A DNA stretch of 64,000 nt from Dehalococcoidia bacterium (GCA_028285005.1 JANQQP010000016.1:83640-147639), one strand, 5' to 3'. Positions 44,401 through 52,559 are shown, counted from the stretch's first letter. Program-made: numbers and translations. Notes: generated by a model from the sequence alone, not told the origin.

Positions 44401-45650
44401 GCTCGGCTGTCGTTTTAACTGCCGGACTATCTCTGCCCGAAGTCGTCAACAATACGATAGTTTCAGCCAGAGTCGGAATTGATCTCCGGAACGGTTCATC
44501 TCGTAATAATCTGATCGTTTTCGGCGAGACCGGCGCCGCCAGGATTGAAGCCACCGATGACTGGCAGAACAATCTTGTATTCGGCAATGATGTCGACTAC
44601 GGGGAGCTACAGAACGCCGGCGTGATCGACCCGACTGGCACCAACGGCAACCTCAGCGTCGACCCACAGCTTCGCAACAGGTTCTGGGACTTCCAGTTGT
44701 TGAGCGGTTCACCTGCGATCGATGCCGGTGATGCCTCGACGGCCTCTTTGTTCGAACTCCCATTCACGGACATTTCGGGTTCTCCTCGGGATATCAACGG
44801 CGCAGTCGACATCGGCGCATTCGAGGCGCCGCCTTCCGTGACGGTGAACGCGGCGCAGATTGGTCTTGCGACAGGGGGCCAGACTTCGCCGATACATCTC
44901 AACGCAGTAGAGTCTGGCGGCCAGCGAGTTTCGACATCGGTCGGCGGCCCCGGTGACTCCACGCAGCTGCCGTCCGGCACGTACTCCATCACGGCGTCTT
45001 CCCCCGGGTATCTGCCTGTGCAGATCGACACCCAGGTCATCCCGGATCAGGACACGTCTGTGGTGCTTCCGGACTTCATGCCAGGGGATACCGATGGGGA
45101 CGGAGTCGTCGATGGTCAGGACGTAAGCAACGTTATGAACTGGTTCGGTATTCCGCCAGAAGGGCGTGAGGACGACGCTTTCAATACAGTGGACCTGGAT
45201 GGTGACGGACTCGTAAACGGCCGTGATGCGTCTCTGACCGGTCTGACTTTCAGTGAGTCATCGCCGGCGAACCCAACTACAGTCGGAGTCCTCGATTGCT
45301 TCGATCTCGAGTTGGGAACTGCCCTCGCCCCACCGTCGACGAGCTGCCAGCCCCTTGGAACTGAATTCGACTTCAATTTCCAGTACGTCGGTGGCGGGAG
45401 CAGGCCGGCGATAGTTATCGATGCCTCGCTGAGCTCAGAGATCGCATACACCGCGGAACGGTTCGGAGAAGTGACCGTTGGTGACATCGGAAGTCTGACG
45501 TTCACTGACGGGCCGGTCTGGCTGCCGTTCGATCAGGTTGCCGTGATCAGAACCACGGATGGCAGCTACTTCAAGCTGGGACCGATCTCGGAGGACAGCG
45601 GCGCTGAGTCAGTGACGTTTGACTGGGCACCTCTCGCGTTGCTGCCTTAG
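38478..45650 (+). CDS. Giant multidomain surface protein with subtilisin-like domain
   Basis: This is a 2,390-residue protein. In order: signal peptide (1-32); about 31 Thr-Gly-Gly triplets (34-127); beta region; cohesin-like domain (about 348-495); Pro/Thr linker; two FN3 domains (about 523-711); beta region; a second Pro/Thr linker; two hydrophobic helices around IRRR (1070-1123); subtilisin-like domain (about 1270-1715); cadherin-like domain; right-handed beta-helix (about 1815-2110); and a dockerin-like GDTDGDGVVDGQDV segment near 2200. The subtilisin-like part has Asp1294, Asn1411 and Ser1652 (GTSAAAPH), but Glu1330 (DEGRAM) where His is expected. The start overlaps the previous stop. 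Confidence 0.8.
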   Translation: MRTQLRWNVAVLFVIGAAIVASFGAGSWSAVADGTGGTGGTGSTGGSGDTGGTGGTGGTGGTGGTGGTGGTGGTGGTGGTGGTGGTGGTGGTGGTGGTGGTGGTGGTGGTGGTGGTGGTGGTGGTGGPIPPEDQIGDVLDLPQNIVMSPGETIELELELLNSSLQPRIDFPNTSFSWSVESGPSISIVGNATSRNVFIRAEAAGVSTLEGRVTQDLDPVDSIWIRQTTIAVNAQTPSVTRTVSSNFALAGDEITVTLTPSQFGVFYAVSEDIDGLEMVSDTADLFMQDTFIMLGATPFDYVVRIPVAAQDGDTFTITGGFWETPGNEHPVSPASTTITVGGEPIPALALVDEFGLSSQPISLPAIGSSVRLSVDVIEHVGLSDAVQLLVSHDPLVTAVQNASCSGSFSGAFSPADAVVIDASGGSSFTCFTPAGTNVATGSIIEFDLVRTGFGTDQIGLSTAGDFGTAFFLKGDETPADVSGVSQVADLAEPAPTPTPTVPPATGGGGGAPAAPQPTATPIPLLPTEPTSVSVEAGDGFAIIRWQPPASPGSFPVSSYTASILGLPTVQVLSAEARSAQFNGLPNGVTVQLRVWASTAAGDGPPSSPLAVTPTGPPGSPQSVTAQLLANGSSISVSWQPPANVSSGQITGYTVTETSSSVAPLQVGGDTLSVTFEDLAAGTYSFTVAADSASGLGEPSAPTVPIVIEPPPVQAAPDSPNGAIAAAIAPNDVDLAEDDVSGLAEVAGGTPATTSSAVELTNDTDGIRLGLPVETNGQPGPVDLEFASSQLSLDFNDGVGEFSLTASEGVTVMGSGSLETVGDQLSVAVDRLWMQYSPEIQTSNGSPASAIEFSVDLTDVPDGGTLVAVPVNGFEELDIPNAGQLQNVLESQGLLSGTGADDLALLVQVDVQDEDSSLFSSNSVSITVDSGWVAAHEASGALLFLIKISDNGLVFSATPQCETISGGVSVCRATFLGAAGGFSSFGLLATQRAPLPTSEPITRDATATPVASVAAPTPTPATAATPSPAATAPPSSEATPTATSSAPTPTALPQPLPTQTLPIDDGTGGGSGGLVVILVVAGVAVLAVGGAGTYAIRRRNGNGTVIGSLLLTVAIGGTILLANEFTPVAAQSPVAEVGPTDLRRPLVDAALVRAADPFADVRSINSQTRSVPQAGRAAAVQPVGGFNPLVQAPAQVSDGKVLIKAVSESPHDLAREMIGLGLTNTRVYGNTVSGMLPVGSVSQVDQLNDVLSVSSQQPFVRRGSVTSQAHEALRSDEIFGDFHADGFGVTIGVISDSYDCLGGAAGDIASEDLPAEVFVLEEMADCTSGSDEGRAMMQLIHDLAPGAELLYHSGVNSPYSMAEGIIDLAAAGSDVIVDDIGWLTEPFFMDGIIAQAVDTVVAQGVTYLSSAGNSGDDSYESSFRSGPSLVPGEIPSAVGAPFFFGGVAHDFDSGGGVDWRQSVTIPTGSIRITLEWDQSFLSITETGAESELDIYLIGQCTDAQSQLIDCVLGGSTTVSLGADPVEFISLVNTGPEFTAELAILHDGGPTPGLIKYIHFTPLTNVEHATNSGTIFGHANADGAIAVGAAFYQNTPEFGVTPPVIESFSSKGGVPILRDVNGVPQTSETRQKPEIVSVDGTNTTVPGFETFFGTSAAAPHAAAIVALMLQADPSLTPVEVKQALQSNAIDMDVAGFDFDTGFGLIDGYESYRSVYTFGNPPAAIDDVATATTGQTVQISPLGNDVTPFVLAENRLPIDETTLTITHVEGDATTIVLSDGVIEFTPNESGRSRYEVYYQVNDIFGSKSNIGRISVFVGDEVIQVPQDFPTIQQAIDATIAKATLVVSPGRYEENLDYNGDDIDLHSTRGPHFTFIQPSTGAVVIGMGDGSTLQGFGISGSGGVNNARISDPGDGALLANNVFDGLGQFTDTLGVIESDLAPIVVRDNLFRNHWCSGGILIIPDESGRILNNVFQSNPGCSAVVLTAGLSLPEVVNNTIVSARVGIDLRNGSSRNNLIVFGETGAARIEATDDWQNNLVFGNDVDYGELQNAGVIDPTGTNGNLSVDPQLRNRFWDFQLLSGSPAIDAGDASTASLFELPFTDISGSPRDINGAVDIGAFEAPPSVTVNAAQIGLATGGQTSPIHLNAVESGGQRVSTSVGGPGDSTQLPSGTYSITASSPGYLPVQIDTQVIPDQDTSVVLPDFMPGDTDGDGVVDGQDVSNVMNWFGIPPEGREDDAFNTVDLDGDGLVNGRDASLTGLTFSESSPANPTTVGVLDCFDLELGTALAPPSTSCQPLGTEFDFNFQYVGGGSRPAIVIDASLSSEIAYTAERFGEVTVGDIGSLTFTDGPVWLPFDQVAVIRTTDGSYFKLGPISEDSGAESVTFDWAPLALLP
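38577..38858 (+). repeat. Nine-base coding repeat tract (Thr-Gly-Gly)n
   Basis: This 282-bp tract has a period of 9 bp and encodes about 31 Thr-Gly-Gly units with few departures (Ser, Asp near the start). Third positions vary, but a 36-bp block around 38690-38765 is repeated exactly, a sign of recent slippage or duplication. Confidence 0.92.
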
Positions 45651-45660
45651 CGCATTCTCG

Positions 45661-45682
45661 GGCGGAACTGACGTGTTCCGCC
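45661..45682. terminator. Hairpin between convergent surface genes
   Basis: GGCGGAAC pairs with GTTCCGCC around a 6-nt loop, 11 nt after the giant gene and 43 nt after the RTX gene read from the other side. It lacks a T-run. Confidence 0.5.
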
Positions 45683-45724
45683 TTACGCTCCCGCCGCGGA
45701 GCAGGTGACCAGTTCTTCTAACCT

Positions 45725-46483
45725 CTACGACTCACAGTTGATCGTCACATCGCCACCGTGTGGCGCGATGCAGGTGTCTGTGTCCGGGCCGCCGTCCATC
45801 GTGTCCGCGCCTGATCCGCCGTTCAGGAAATCATCGCCAGCTTCTCCGAATAGCGAGTCTTTCCCGAAGTTGCCAAACAGCTTGTCGTCTCCGTCTCCAC
45901 CAGAGATGGTGTCCGCCCCGGAATGGCCTGACAGCCAGTCATCTCCATCACCACCCTCGAGGCTGTCCTTTCCGCCTCCACCGCGCACCACGTCATCGTC
46001 ATCGCCACCACGCAGGTCGTCTCGACCTGAACCACCGAATACCCTGTCATCACCCTCGCCTGCCAGGATCTGGTCGGCCCCGCTCTGACCTCCCAGGTTA
46101 TCGTCACCAGGTCCTCCCAGAATCGTGTCCGCTCCATGCCCACCCCGGACAGTGTCATCGCCCTCGCCGGCGCAGATCACATCATCGCCACCACGACCTC
46201 GGATCGTGTCATCGCCACCGAGCGCCACGATCACATCGGGACCGGAAGTGCCGTTGATGATGTCCGAACCGGATGTGCCGACGATGGTCGCCGGAAGTCC
46301 GGCACAGGAGAACGGAATTGGAGTCCCGCCCAGGTTGATGTGAGGAGCGGCAGTTGCGCCCGAAAAAGGGGCTATGAACAGGACTGCGGCGAGCACCGCA
46401 GCACCAGCCGCAAGAGACATAGCGAGCGGCGGTACGTCCTTGACCAGAGGGACTGACTGTCGAAAGTCATTGAACCTACGCAT
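45725..46483 (-). CDS. Secreted RTX-type calcium-binding protein
   Basis: This 252-residue protein has an N-terminal signal or anchor segment (SLAAGAAVLAAVLFIAPFSG) and then about 16-18 tandem nonapeptides of GGxGxDxU type (GGDDTIRGR, EGDDTVRGG, DGDDWLSGH and so on). These fold as a calcium beta-roll. The C-terminus has two Cys (CIAPHGGDVTINC) that could form a disulphide. There is no toxin, protease or lipase domain, so it is an RTX scaffold alone. The ATG at 46483 has GGAG 9 nt upstream and overlaps the stop of the O-antigen-ligase-like gene by 8 nt. Confidence 0.88.
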   Translation of the reverse strand: MRRFNDFRQSVPLVKDVPPLAMSLAAGAAVLAAVLFIAPFSGATAAPHINLGGTPIPFSCAGLPATIVGTSGSDIINGTSGPDVIVALGGDDTIRGRGGDDVICAGEGDDTVRGGHGADTILGGPGDDNLGGQSGADQILAGEGDDRVFGGSGRDDLRGGDDDDVVRGGGGKDSLEGGDGDDWLSGHSGADTISGGDGDDKLFGNFGKDSLFGEAGDDFLNGGSGADTMDGGPDTDTCIAPHGGDVTINCES

Positions 46484-47984
46484 CTTCAACTGCTCCTGGA
46501 GTCTCTGTGGACCGCTGGCGGTCTTTCCATCCCAGTCCCTTGCCGAAAACTCGAGCGGCCGATGTTCTCCACGATCTCAAATCAACCGTTCGACCTGAGT
46601 GATATTGACCGGCCCACATTGCAAGCACGGCGATGAAGAGCAGCCGGCCATCCTGAGTGGCCCAGGGCGTGAAGTCAGCGAGCGTTTCTGCCATGACGAC
46701 GACCAGCGGACCAAGCCAAATCAAAGAACGGGCGGTCAATTGCTTCCTGCCGCGCATCGTCAACAGGATCAACACTGGACTCGCAAACAGGACTAGCCAC
46801 GCCACTGAGCCGATAATGCCGAGTTCCGCCTGTACCAGTAGAGGCACACTGTGTACAGGAACCACTATCGGACTGTGATCTTCAGGCGCAACGCGTGACC
46901 TCAGTTCGCGTGGGTAGTTGCCGGAGCCGACACCGAGAATCGGGTAGTCGCCGATGATGGGCGTGGCGAGCGAGTAGTCATCGAACCTGGAACTTACACT
47001 CACGTTGTATGACTCGGTTCGCCCCTCCAGTGTCAGTCCAGGTGTGAACTGGCCGACCCGTTGCTCGAGCGACGGCGTCAATAGCAGCACCGCACCGCCC
47101 AGTATCACCACCAGTAGCAGAGTGTCGGCCAGTAGAGAAACACTCTTTCTGACAGACATGGTCTGGGACCACCAGCCCGCCGCCGTGACGATCAGAAGTC
47201 CCAACGCCATGGTGATAAACGCTGATTTGGCGCCGGTGTAGGCGGTGCCGAGCAGGGCTGCAACCAGTAAGACCGGCAGAACGACTCGAAGTGCTTGATG
47301 GCTGTTTCGTCCGATCAGCAGGGCATAGGTGATGAGTGTCCCGACTGCGATATGAACGGCGACAGGGTTCGGGTTGAAGCCCACACCGTAGCCGTCTGGA
47401 CTTCCAATCCTGCCGTAGCCGAATGCGCCGAAGGTAAGTTCGCCCAGACCTGATACGCCGATCGCCGATTCGTTGAACGCCTGCGCGATGGCGATCACGC
47501 CATGCAGTACGGCGCTCATCACGATAGCGGCTGCGAGGTAGACGCCTGCAGTCCGGCGTTCGGTCACCAGCACTATGTAGACAGCAAGCAGGTAGGTTCG
47601 CCGGGCCGCAGTTGTCAGCGCCACCGTGCTCTCTTCTGCCCACAGCAGGCTTAAAACAGAGACCAGCGTCAGTACGGTCAGCGGTACGAACACAAGAAGC
47701 GGCCCCGTCGAGAACCGCGGGAGACGTCCTGTTGACTTGCGGTAGATGAGCCAGGTGATCAGGCCACTGACGATGAACAGGTCTGACAGGTAGAGCACGC
47801 TGCCGGCGAACTCAGGGAAGAAGTTGGCAGATACATCGTGGGAGATGATCCAGTTGAAGGTGAATGAGGACGTACCAACTCCGAGCGCGATCAGCAGCAG
47901 GCCTATGTGACGTAAAGCTTCGACCGTGATCGCAGGTCGGACGCGGACAAGTTCAGGTCGTGCCTGGGTCGAGTAGGAGATCAT
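46476..47984 (-). CDS. O-antigen ligase/polymerase-like membrane protein
   Basis: This 502-residue polytopic membrane protein has about ten to twelve hydrophobic helices. The long central loop has RFDDYSLATPIIGDYPILGVGSGNYPRE and HSVPLLVQAELGIIGSVAWL, the G-x-G-x-x and H-x-x-x-x-x-E-x-G-x-x-G pattern of the O-antigen ligase/Wzy family (PF04932). Such enzymes join or transfer glycans at the cell surface. The start overlaps the GT39 stop (ATGA), and the stop overlaps the RTX start. The C-terminal 40 residues are basic and cytoplasmic. Confidence 0.83.
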   Translation of the reverse strand: MISYSTQARPELVRVRPAITVEALRHIGLLLIALGVGTSSFTFNWIISHDVSANFFPEFAGSVLYLSDLFIVSGLITWLIYRKSTGRLPRFSTGPLLVFVPLTVLTLVSVLSLLWAEESTVALTTAARRTYLLAVYIVLVTERRTAGVYLAAAIVMSAVLHGVIAIAQAFNESAIGVSGLGELTFGAFGYGRIGSPDGYGVGFNPNPVAVHIAVGTLITYALLIGRNSHQALRVVLPVLLVAALLGTAYTGAKSAFITMALGLLIVTAAGWWSQTMSVRKSVSLLADTLLLVVILGGAVLLLTPSLEQRVGQFTPGLTLEGRTESYNVSVSSRFDDYSLATPIIGDYPILGVGSGNYPRELRSRVAPEDHSPIVVPVHSVPLLVQAELGIIGSVAWLVLFASPVLILLTMRGRKQLTARSLIWLGPLVVVMAETLADFTPWATQDGRLLFIAVLAMWAGQYHSGRTVDLRSWRTSAARVFGKGLGWKDRQRSTETPGAVEDA

Positions 47985-49897
47985 TCTTCTGCCTCCCCAG
48001 ATGCGCGTACCAGTGAATTCCTTTGAGCGCTGTCCGGAGTGAGTGGCTCGACATCCTCGTCGGACTGTCGGGTCTCGAAAGCAATCTCGCCTGACCCTGA
48101 ATCGCCATCAAAGATGTAGAGAGCGATCGACGGAGTCTTAGACCACGTGGGGCTCGACCCTGTGAACACGGTGGACTCCGTCACAGACCCGTGGCTGGCG
48201 AGATCAGGCGCAAGCGAGCAGCGGTCCGTGGCGATCACAGGCGTTCCACGTTCAAGCGCTGCCAGAAGGTCGTCCGGTGACCAGTAACCGGTCGGCACAA
48301 CGCCGGGCATCAGAACTTCGAAATAGCTGTGCGTCTGGCTGTCCCAGCAGACTGAAATATCGCCCGGAGCGAAGCGCTCGTTCACATGTTGGACCAGCTC
48401 GTGTGTTGGACTCGCCTGCTGATGGTTCAGATGAACCTGGCTGAAGCCCGTCAGCACGACAGGAATCAACAGCAGACTGAATACAGCCAACGCAGTCGAG
48501 CGCGGTAGTCCTGTCAGCGGGATACGTCGAGCGTTCGTCGATTCGCTTCTACTCTCCCGCTGCTCAAGCCACTTTGCGGCCACCAGTGTCAGGGCTCCGA
48601 GCATGACGAGCACTGCACCGAAATATCCGGTCGCGGGTGGAAGGAACTCAAAGGATCCAGCAGGCGGCTGATACTTGATGCCCAGCATGATCAGCAGAGT
48701 CGCGACGCCCGCGGCAGCGAGCAGCTCAGCCCTTCGCCGCTTCGCAGGCAACTCGTCAAACAGGAATCGGTAGCCAATGGCGGCGGCGATGATCAGCGCA
48801 GGCAGATGTGGCAGACCGTATCTGGGCAGGAAGTGGATACTCACGACCGGATAGAGGAGCGAAGCGATCCATAGACCGACAAATATGTGTGCGGGGTTGC
48901 GCCACCTGAACGCAAGCACGAACATGCCCAGCCCAAATGCCCAGGGCGCCACTAGCAGCGCTGTAACTAATGTCCTCTCACCTCGACCGGTCCACGGGTA
49001 GTCGAACAGGTAGCCAGTGAGGAAGCGCTCAATCCGCAGCATCGCGTTAGGCAGCCACGGCGACTGGACACTTGAGATGTCATAGACTTGAACCGCGGTC
49101 GTCCACTGCTTGCTGAACGCCTCAATGTAACTTGCCGTTCCACCGCCACCGATCAGGATCATCGGCACCAGCCAGATCACGATGGTCGCGAGCAGCAACG
49201 CGACCCACCTGTAGAGCAGCCGTACAGAGACATCGCGTGACCGAAAGACGCGGTACCCGATCACGAATGCCGGCAGGACGATGAGCGCCATCATGGGTGA
49301 TCTGACACCAATTGCCAGACCGAGCAGAACAGCCGAGAGAAGCAGCATGCCATTGCTTCTGATTCCGGCATATGCCGCCCAGGCGATCGCTATTGCAAAG
49401 AAGGTTGCGGGAATGTCGGACAAAGCGACGACGCTGAATGCCCAGTAGAGCGGATTGAAGACGAGCAGCAGCGCGGCCACGTACGCAAAACGTCGACCTA
49501 CGATTTTGGCGGAAAGACTGAAGAAAGGAAGAACCGCGAGCGAGCCGAACACCGCGCTCATGAGCGTGAGGCTGCGCAACGGATCGGAAATTAACAGGTC
49601 AAAGACAGATCCGGCAAAGACGTAGACGGGATAGCCGGGCGGGTGTGGCCTGAGCTCAGGGATGTCATAGCCGTTGATGAGAGCGTTGACGAAGTTCGCC
49701 GAATCGACCTCATCAATCGAGCTGCTGAGCAGAAGCAGTCTTGTGGCAAGCGCTATCAGCAGCAGCGACACGGGCGCGAAGAGCGGAAGCTGGCGGGCTG
49801 CCGATAAGGCGGACGCGAAAAGTTTCGGCGTCGCGGATTCGCCGAACGCTACCGTGCGGTCCCGCCTTGCACCAGTGGAAACCAACGATTGATCCAT
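47981..49897 (-). CDS. GT39-family glycosyltransferase (PMT/ArnT-like)
   Basis: This 638-residue membrane enzyme of the dolichyl-phosphate-mannose-protein mannosyltransferase-like superfamily has the first-loop catalytic acidic region SSIDEVDSANFVNALING and HPPGYPVYVFAGSVF near residues 60-100. About eleven transmembrane helices follow, then a soluble C-terminal domain beyond residue 500 (HVNERFAPGDISVCWDS). Such enzymes move sugars from polyprenyl phosphate to proteins or glycans outside the membrane. The ATG at 49897 is used; a GTG at 49909 is possible. First gene of the GT39, ligase-like, RTX operon. Confidence 0.83.
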   Translation of the reverse strand: MDQSLVSTGARRDRTVAFGESATPKLFASALSAARQLPLFAPVSLLLIALATRLLLLSSSIDEVDSANFVNALINGYDIPELRPHPPGYPVYVFAGSVFDLLISDPLRSLTLMSAVFGSLAVLPFFSLSAKIVGRRFAYVAALLLVFNPLYWAFSVVALSDIPATFFAIAIAWAAYAGIRSNGMLLLSAVLLGLAIGVRSPMMALIVLPAFVIGYRVFRSRDVSVRLLYRWVALLLATIVIWLVPMILIGGGGTASYIEAFSKQWTTAVQVYDISSVQSPWLPNAMLRIERFLTGYLFDYPWTGRGERTLVTALLVAPWAFGLGMFVLAFRWRNPAHIFVGLWIASLLYPVVSIHFLPRYGLPHLPALIIAAAIGYRFLFDELPAKRRRAELLAAAGVATLLIMLGIKYQPPAGSFEFLPPATGYFGAVLVMLGALTLVAAKWLEQRESRSESTNARRIPLTGLPRSTALAVFSLLLIPVVLTGFSQVHLNHQQASPTHELVQHVNERFAPGDISVCWDSQTHSYFEVLMPGVVPTGYWSPDDLLAALERGTPVIATDRCSLAPDLASHGSVTESTVFTGSSPTWSKTPSIALYIFDGDSGSGEIAFETRQSDEDVEPLTPDSAQRNSLVRASGEAEE

Positions 49898-50158
49898 TCG
49901 ATTTACCACTCGCCGTGACCGTATTTGAACCTGAATAGTTCGCCTTGCTATTTCAGGCCGTGAAATTCAAATCCAGTCACACCACAGTTAGTGGGGCAGT
50001 ATAGCGGCGAAAGTTTATGACCGCAGCATCGGTGTGGCATCCTGCGAGCAGCGTCCGTCGGTGGAGTCTCAGCGGTTCGCAAGGCGCAATTTCTTTGGTC
50101 GTTCTTCGCTCCGCTGCGTACCGCGGATTCGTGTGTTTTTGAGTATGCTCATCTCCTC

Positions 50159-51223
50159 ATGGAGCTACCTCAGATCCCAGAAATTGACCGGGCGTCAGTC
50201 ACCGCCGCGATAGCTCGACAGGACTCGCTGACAAAGCCACAGGGCAGCCTCGGGAGACTTGAAGAGATCGCTGCCAGGATCGCCGGGATCCAGCGGTCTG
50301 AACGTCCTGCTATCGAATCTCGATTCGCCGTGGTAGCGGCAGCCGATCATGGCGTGGCTGCGGAGGGCGTCAGCGCGTACCCGCAGTCAGTGACGGCGCA
50401 GATGGTGGCCAATTTTCTGGCTGGTGGCGCCGGCATAAACGTACTGGCGAAGCGAGCCGGAGTAGAAGTGGTTGTGGTTGATGCCGGTGTGGTCGGCGAA
50501 CTACCGGATGATCCGCGCATTGTCAGGGCAACGGTCGCCAGAGGGACGGCGAACTTTACGCAGGGTCCTGCCATGAGTAGCGGGGATGCCGAGGCGATAT
50601 TAGATGCCGGCATCGACCTCGGAGTGGCGTTGACCAGAGGTGGTCGTGCGGCGGTCATCCCTGGCGAGATGGGTATTGGCAACACCACCGCTGCGGCTGC
50701 CGTCACGTCGGCGATCACCGGCGCGTTGCCTGCGAAAACAACGGGACGCGGCACGGGAGTCGACGATGCCTCGTTGCGTCAGAAGATCGGCGCCGTCGAG
50801 CGTGCCATAGAAGTCAACCACCCGGTCTCTAGCGATGGACTGGATGTCCTCTCCAAAGTCGGCGGCTTCGAGATTGGCTTCCTGGCCGGGCTGATGATCG
50901 GCGCCGCATCCGAGCGCGCTGTGATCGTGTTGGACGGCTACATCTCAACATCGGCGGCGTTGATTGCGGCTGCGCTTGAGTCAAGAGTCAAGGACTACCT
51001 GATCGTTGGACACCGGTCCGTGGAACCCGGCCACGGCATCGCGCTTGCCCACCTGGGGCTTGAGCCGCTGCTCGACCTGGATATGAGGCTGGGCGAGGGC
51101 ACGGGCGGTGTCCTGGCGCTTGGAGTAGTCGATGCCGCGCTTGATCTCCACAACGGGATGGCGACATTCGCCGAAGCGAGTGTCAGCGGCCCTGCAAATT
51201 CGGATGAGGATAGCGAGCGGTGA
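50159..51223 (+). CDS. cobT: Nicotinate-nucleotide--dimethylbenzimidazole phosphoribosyltransferase
   Basis: This 354-residue enzyme makes alpha-ribazole phosphate, the lower-ligand nucleotide of cobalamin. Motifs are LTKPQGSLGRLEEIAARI, VVAAADHGVAAEGVSAYPQ, MVANFLAGGAGINVLA, GEMGIGNTTAAAAV, TGRGTG, and GHRSVEPGHGIALAHL with Glu as catalytic base in EPLLDLDMRLGEGTG. A TATGCT hexamer 9 nt before the ATG suggests a very short leader. No cobalamin riboswitch precedes it. It overlaps cobS by 4 nt. Confidence 0.95.
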   Translation: MELPQIPEIDRASVTAAIARQDSLTKPQGSLGRLEEIAARIAGIQRSERPAIESRFAVVAAADHGVAAEGVSAYPQSVTAQMVANFLAGGAGINVLAKRAGVEVVVVDAGVVGELPDDPRIVRATVARGTANFTQGPAMSSGDAEAILDAGIDLGVALTRGGRAAVIPGEMGIGNTTAAAAVTSAITGALPAKTTGRGTGVDDASLRQKIGAVERAIEVNHPVSSDGLDVLSKVGGFEIGFLAGLMIGAASERAVIVLDGYISTSAALIAAALESRVKDYLIVGHRSVEPGHGIALAHLGLEPLLDLDMRLGEGTGGVLALGVVDAALDLHNGMATFAEASVSGPANSDEDSER

Positions 51224-51984
51224 GCTCATTTGTTGCAGCGGTGCGGCTGTTGACGGTGCTGCCCACAGGTCCCTGGGGCCAGAATCCTGACGCCCGGGCC
51301 GTGGCAAATTCTGCAGCCTACTTTCCGCTGGTCGGTGCCGTAGTAGGGCTCGCCTCCGGAGGCGTCTTCCTGGGCGCGTCGGAACTGTTCCCAATTGCGG
51401 TCGCGGCGGCGCTGGCGCTGGCAGTCTCGGTAGCCATCACGGGCGCGTTGCACATCGATGGGCTTGGCGACACTTTCGATGGCCTGTTGGGAGGACGAAC
51501 GAGAGAGCAAAAGCTGGAGATCATGGCCGACCCGCGAGTTGGCGCCTATGGAGTTTCGACGATCGTGCTTGGCCTGATCATCAAGTGGTCGGCAATTGCG
51601 TCGCTGGATCCCAGAGCAGAATGGACGCTGTTGGTTGTGACGACGGTGCTGGCGCGTGGAACGGTGGCCATCGTTGTCGCGCGTTTTCGCTACGTAAGAG
51701 TCGACGGCATCGGCAGCGCTTACGCAGACAGAGCATGGTTCGTTGTGCCTGTCGCGGCGCTGAGTGCACTCGGCATGACGGTTGTTTTCGGGTCACCTGC
51801 ATCGTTGATTGCCGGCGTATCTGCGCTGGTCGTCGGAGTCGCTGTGGCGCTGTTCGCACGACGAATGATCGATGGTGTCACCGGTGATGTTTATGGCGCT
51901 GTAGTTGAGCTATCAGAGATCGTAGTGTTGCTGATTTTGCTTGGCCTGATCGAGGCCGACTTCGAAGTGGGTGCCATATGGTGA
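51220..51984 (+). CDS. cobS: Adenosylcobinamide-GDP ribazoletransferase
   Basis: This 254-residue integral membrane enzyme joins adenosylcobinamide-GDP with alpha-ribazole (phosphate). The N-terminus FVAAVRLLTVLPTG and the family motif ALHIDGLGDTFDGLLGGRTREQKLEIMADPRVGAYGV-like stretch (Asp-rich, residues 78-112) are present, with several hydrophobic helices. The GTG start at 51220 overlaps the cobT stop (GTGA) and the stop overlaps cobU. Translational coupling across cobT-cobS-cobU is likely. Confidence 0.93.
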   Translation: MSSFVAAVRLLTVLPTGPWGQNPDARAVANSAAYFPLVGAVVGLASGGVFLGASELFPIAVAAALALAVSVAITGALHIDGLGDTFDGLLGGRTREQKLEIMADPRVGAYGVSTIVLGLIIKWSAIASLDPRAEWTLLVVTTVLARGTVAIVVARFRYVRVDGIGSAYADRAWFVVPVAALSALGMTVVFGSPASLIAGVSALVVGVAVALFARRMIDGVTGDVYGAVVELSEIVVLLILLGLIEADFEVGAIW

Positions 51985-52559
51985 GCGATTCACAGGACGG
52001 AGACCTGCGGCGAGTGTTCGTCCTCGGCGGCGTGCGGTCGGGGAAGAGCAGATATTCGTCCGAAGTTGCTAAATCGATCGCCGGAGACCAGCCAGTTCTT
52101 TTCATTGCGACCGCCGAGCTTTCCGAAGACGACACCAGCATGCGGCATCGCATCGAGCGACACATGGCGGAACGTCCATCTAACTGGAGGACTATCGAAG
52201 AGCCGGTCGACCTAGGCCAGGCCATTCTTTCGGAAGGCACGGAACGAGGTGCCGTCGTCGACTGCCTAACCGTCTGGCTTTCGAACCTGCTAGTACGGTG
52301 CGGTGATCCGGATCAACAGGGCTTCTACGATGCTGTGGAACAGAAGGTATATTCCGGACTGGATGCGCTTTGCGATGCGATCGAGCAATCAAACCGGCAC
52401 CTGGTGTTGGTGGCGAACGACGTGGGTTCAGGAGTGGCGCCGCCAACTCGACTCGGGAACGTCTTTGCAGACATGCAAGGCACGGTGAACCAGCGAGTTG
52501 CTGCGGAGTGCGGCGAGGTCTACCAGATGGTGGCCGGAATCGAAAACAGGATCAAGTAG
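51978..52559 (+). CDS. cobU: Bifunctional adenosylcobinamide kinase/guanylyltransferase
   Basis: This 193-residue enzyme phosphorylates adenosylcobinamide and then attaches GMP. The P-loop is VLGGVRSGKSRYSSEVA near residue 15. IATAELSEDDTSMRHRIERHMAERPSNW follows, holding the catalytic His region, then VVDCLTVWLSNLL and VANDVGSGVAPPTRLGNVFADMQGTVNQ. Length and motifs are normal. It overlaps cobS by 7 nt, and its stop overlaps the convergent btuD stop by 8 nt. Confidence 0.95.
   Translation: MVSDSQDGDLRRVFVLGGVRSGKSRYSSEVAKSIAGDQPVLFIATAELSEDDTSMRHRIERHMAERPSNWRTIEEPVDLGQAILSEGTERGAVVDCLTVWLSNLLVRCGDPDQQGFYDAVEQKVYSGLDALCDAIEQSNRHLVLVANDVGSGVAPPTRLGNVFADMQGTVNQRVAAECGEVYQMVAGIENRIK

Noticed and set aside
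49990..50158. Riboswitch upstream of cobT
   Set aside because: No B12 box or GCCACTG core is present on the plus strand in this gap.
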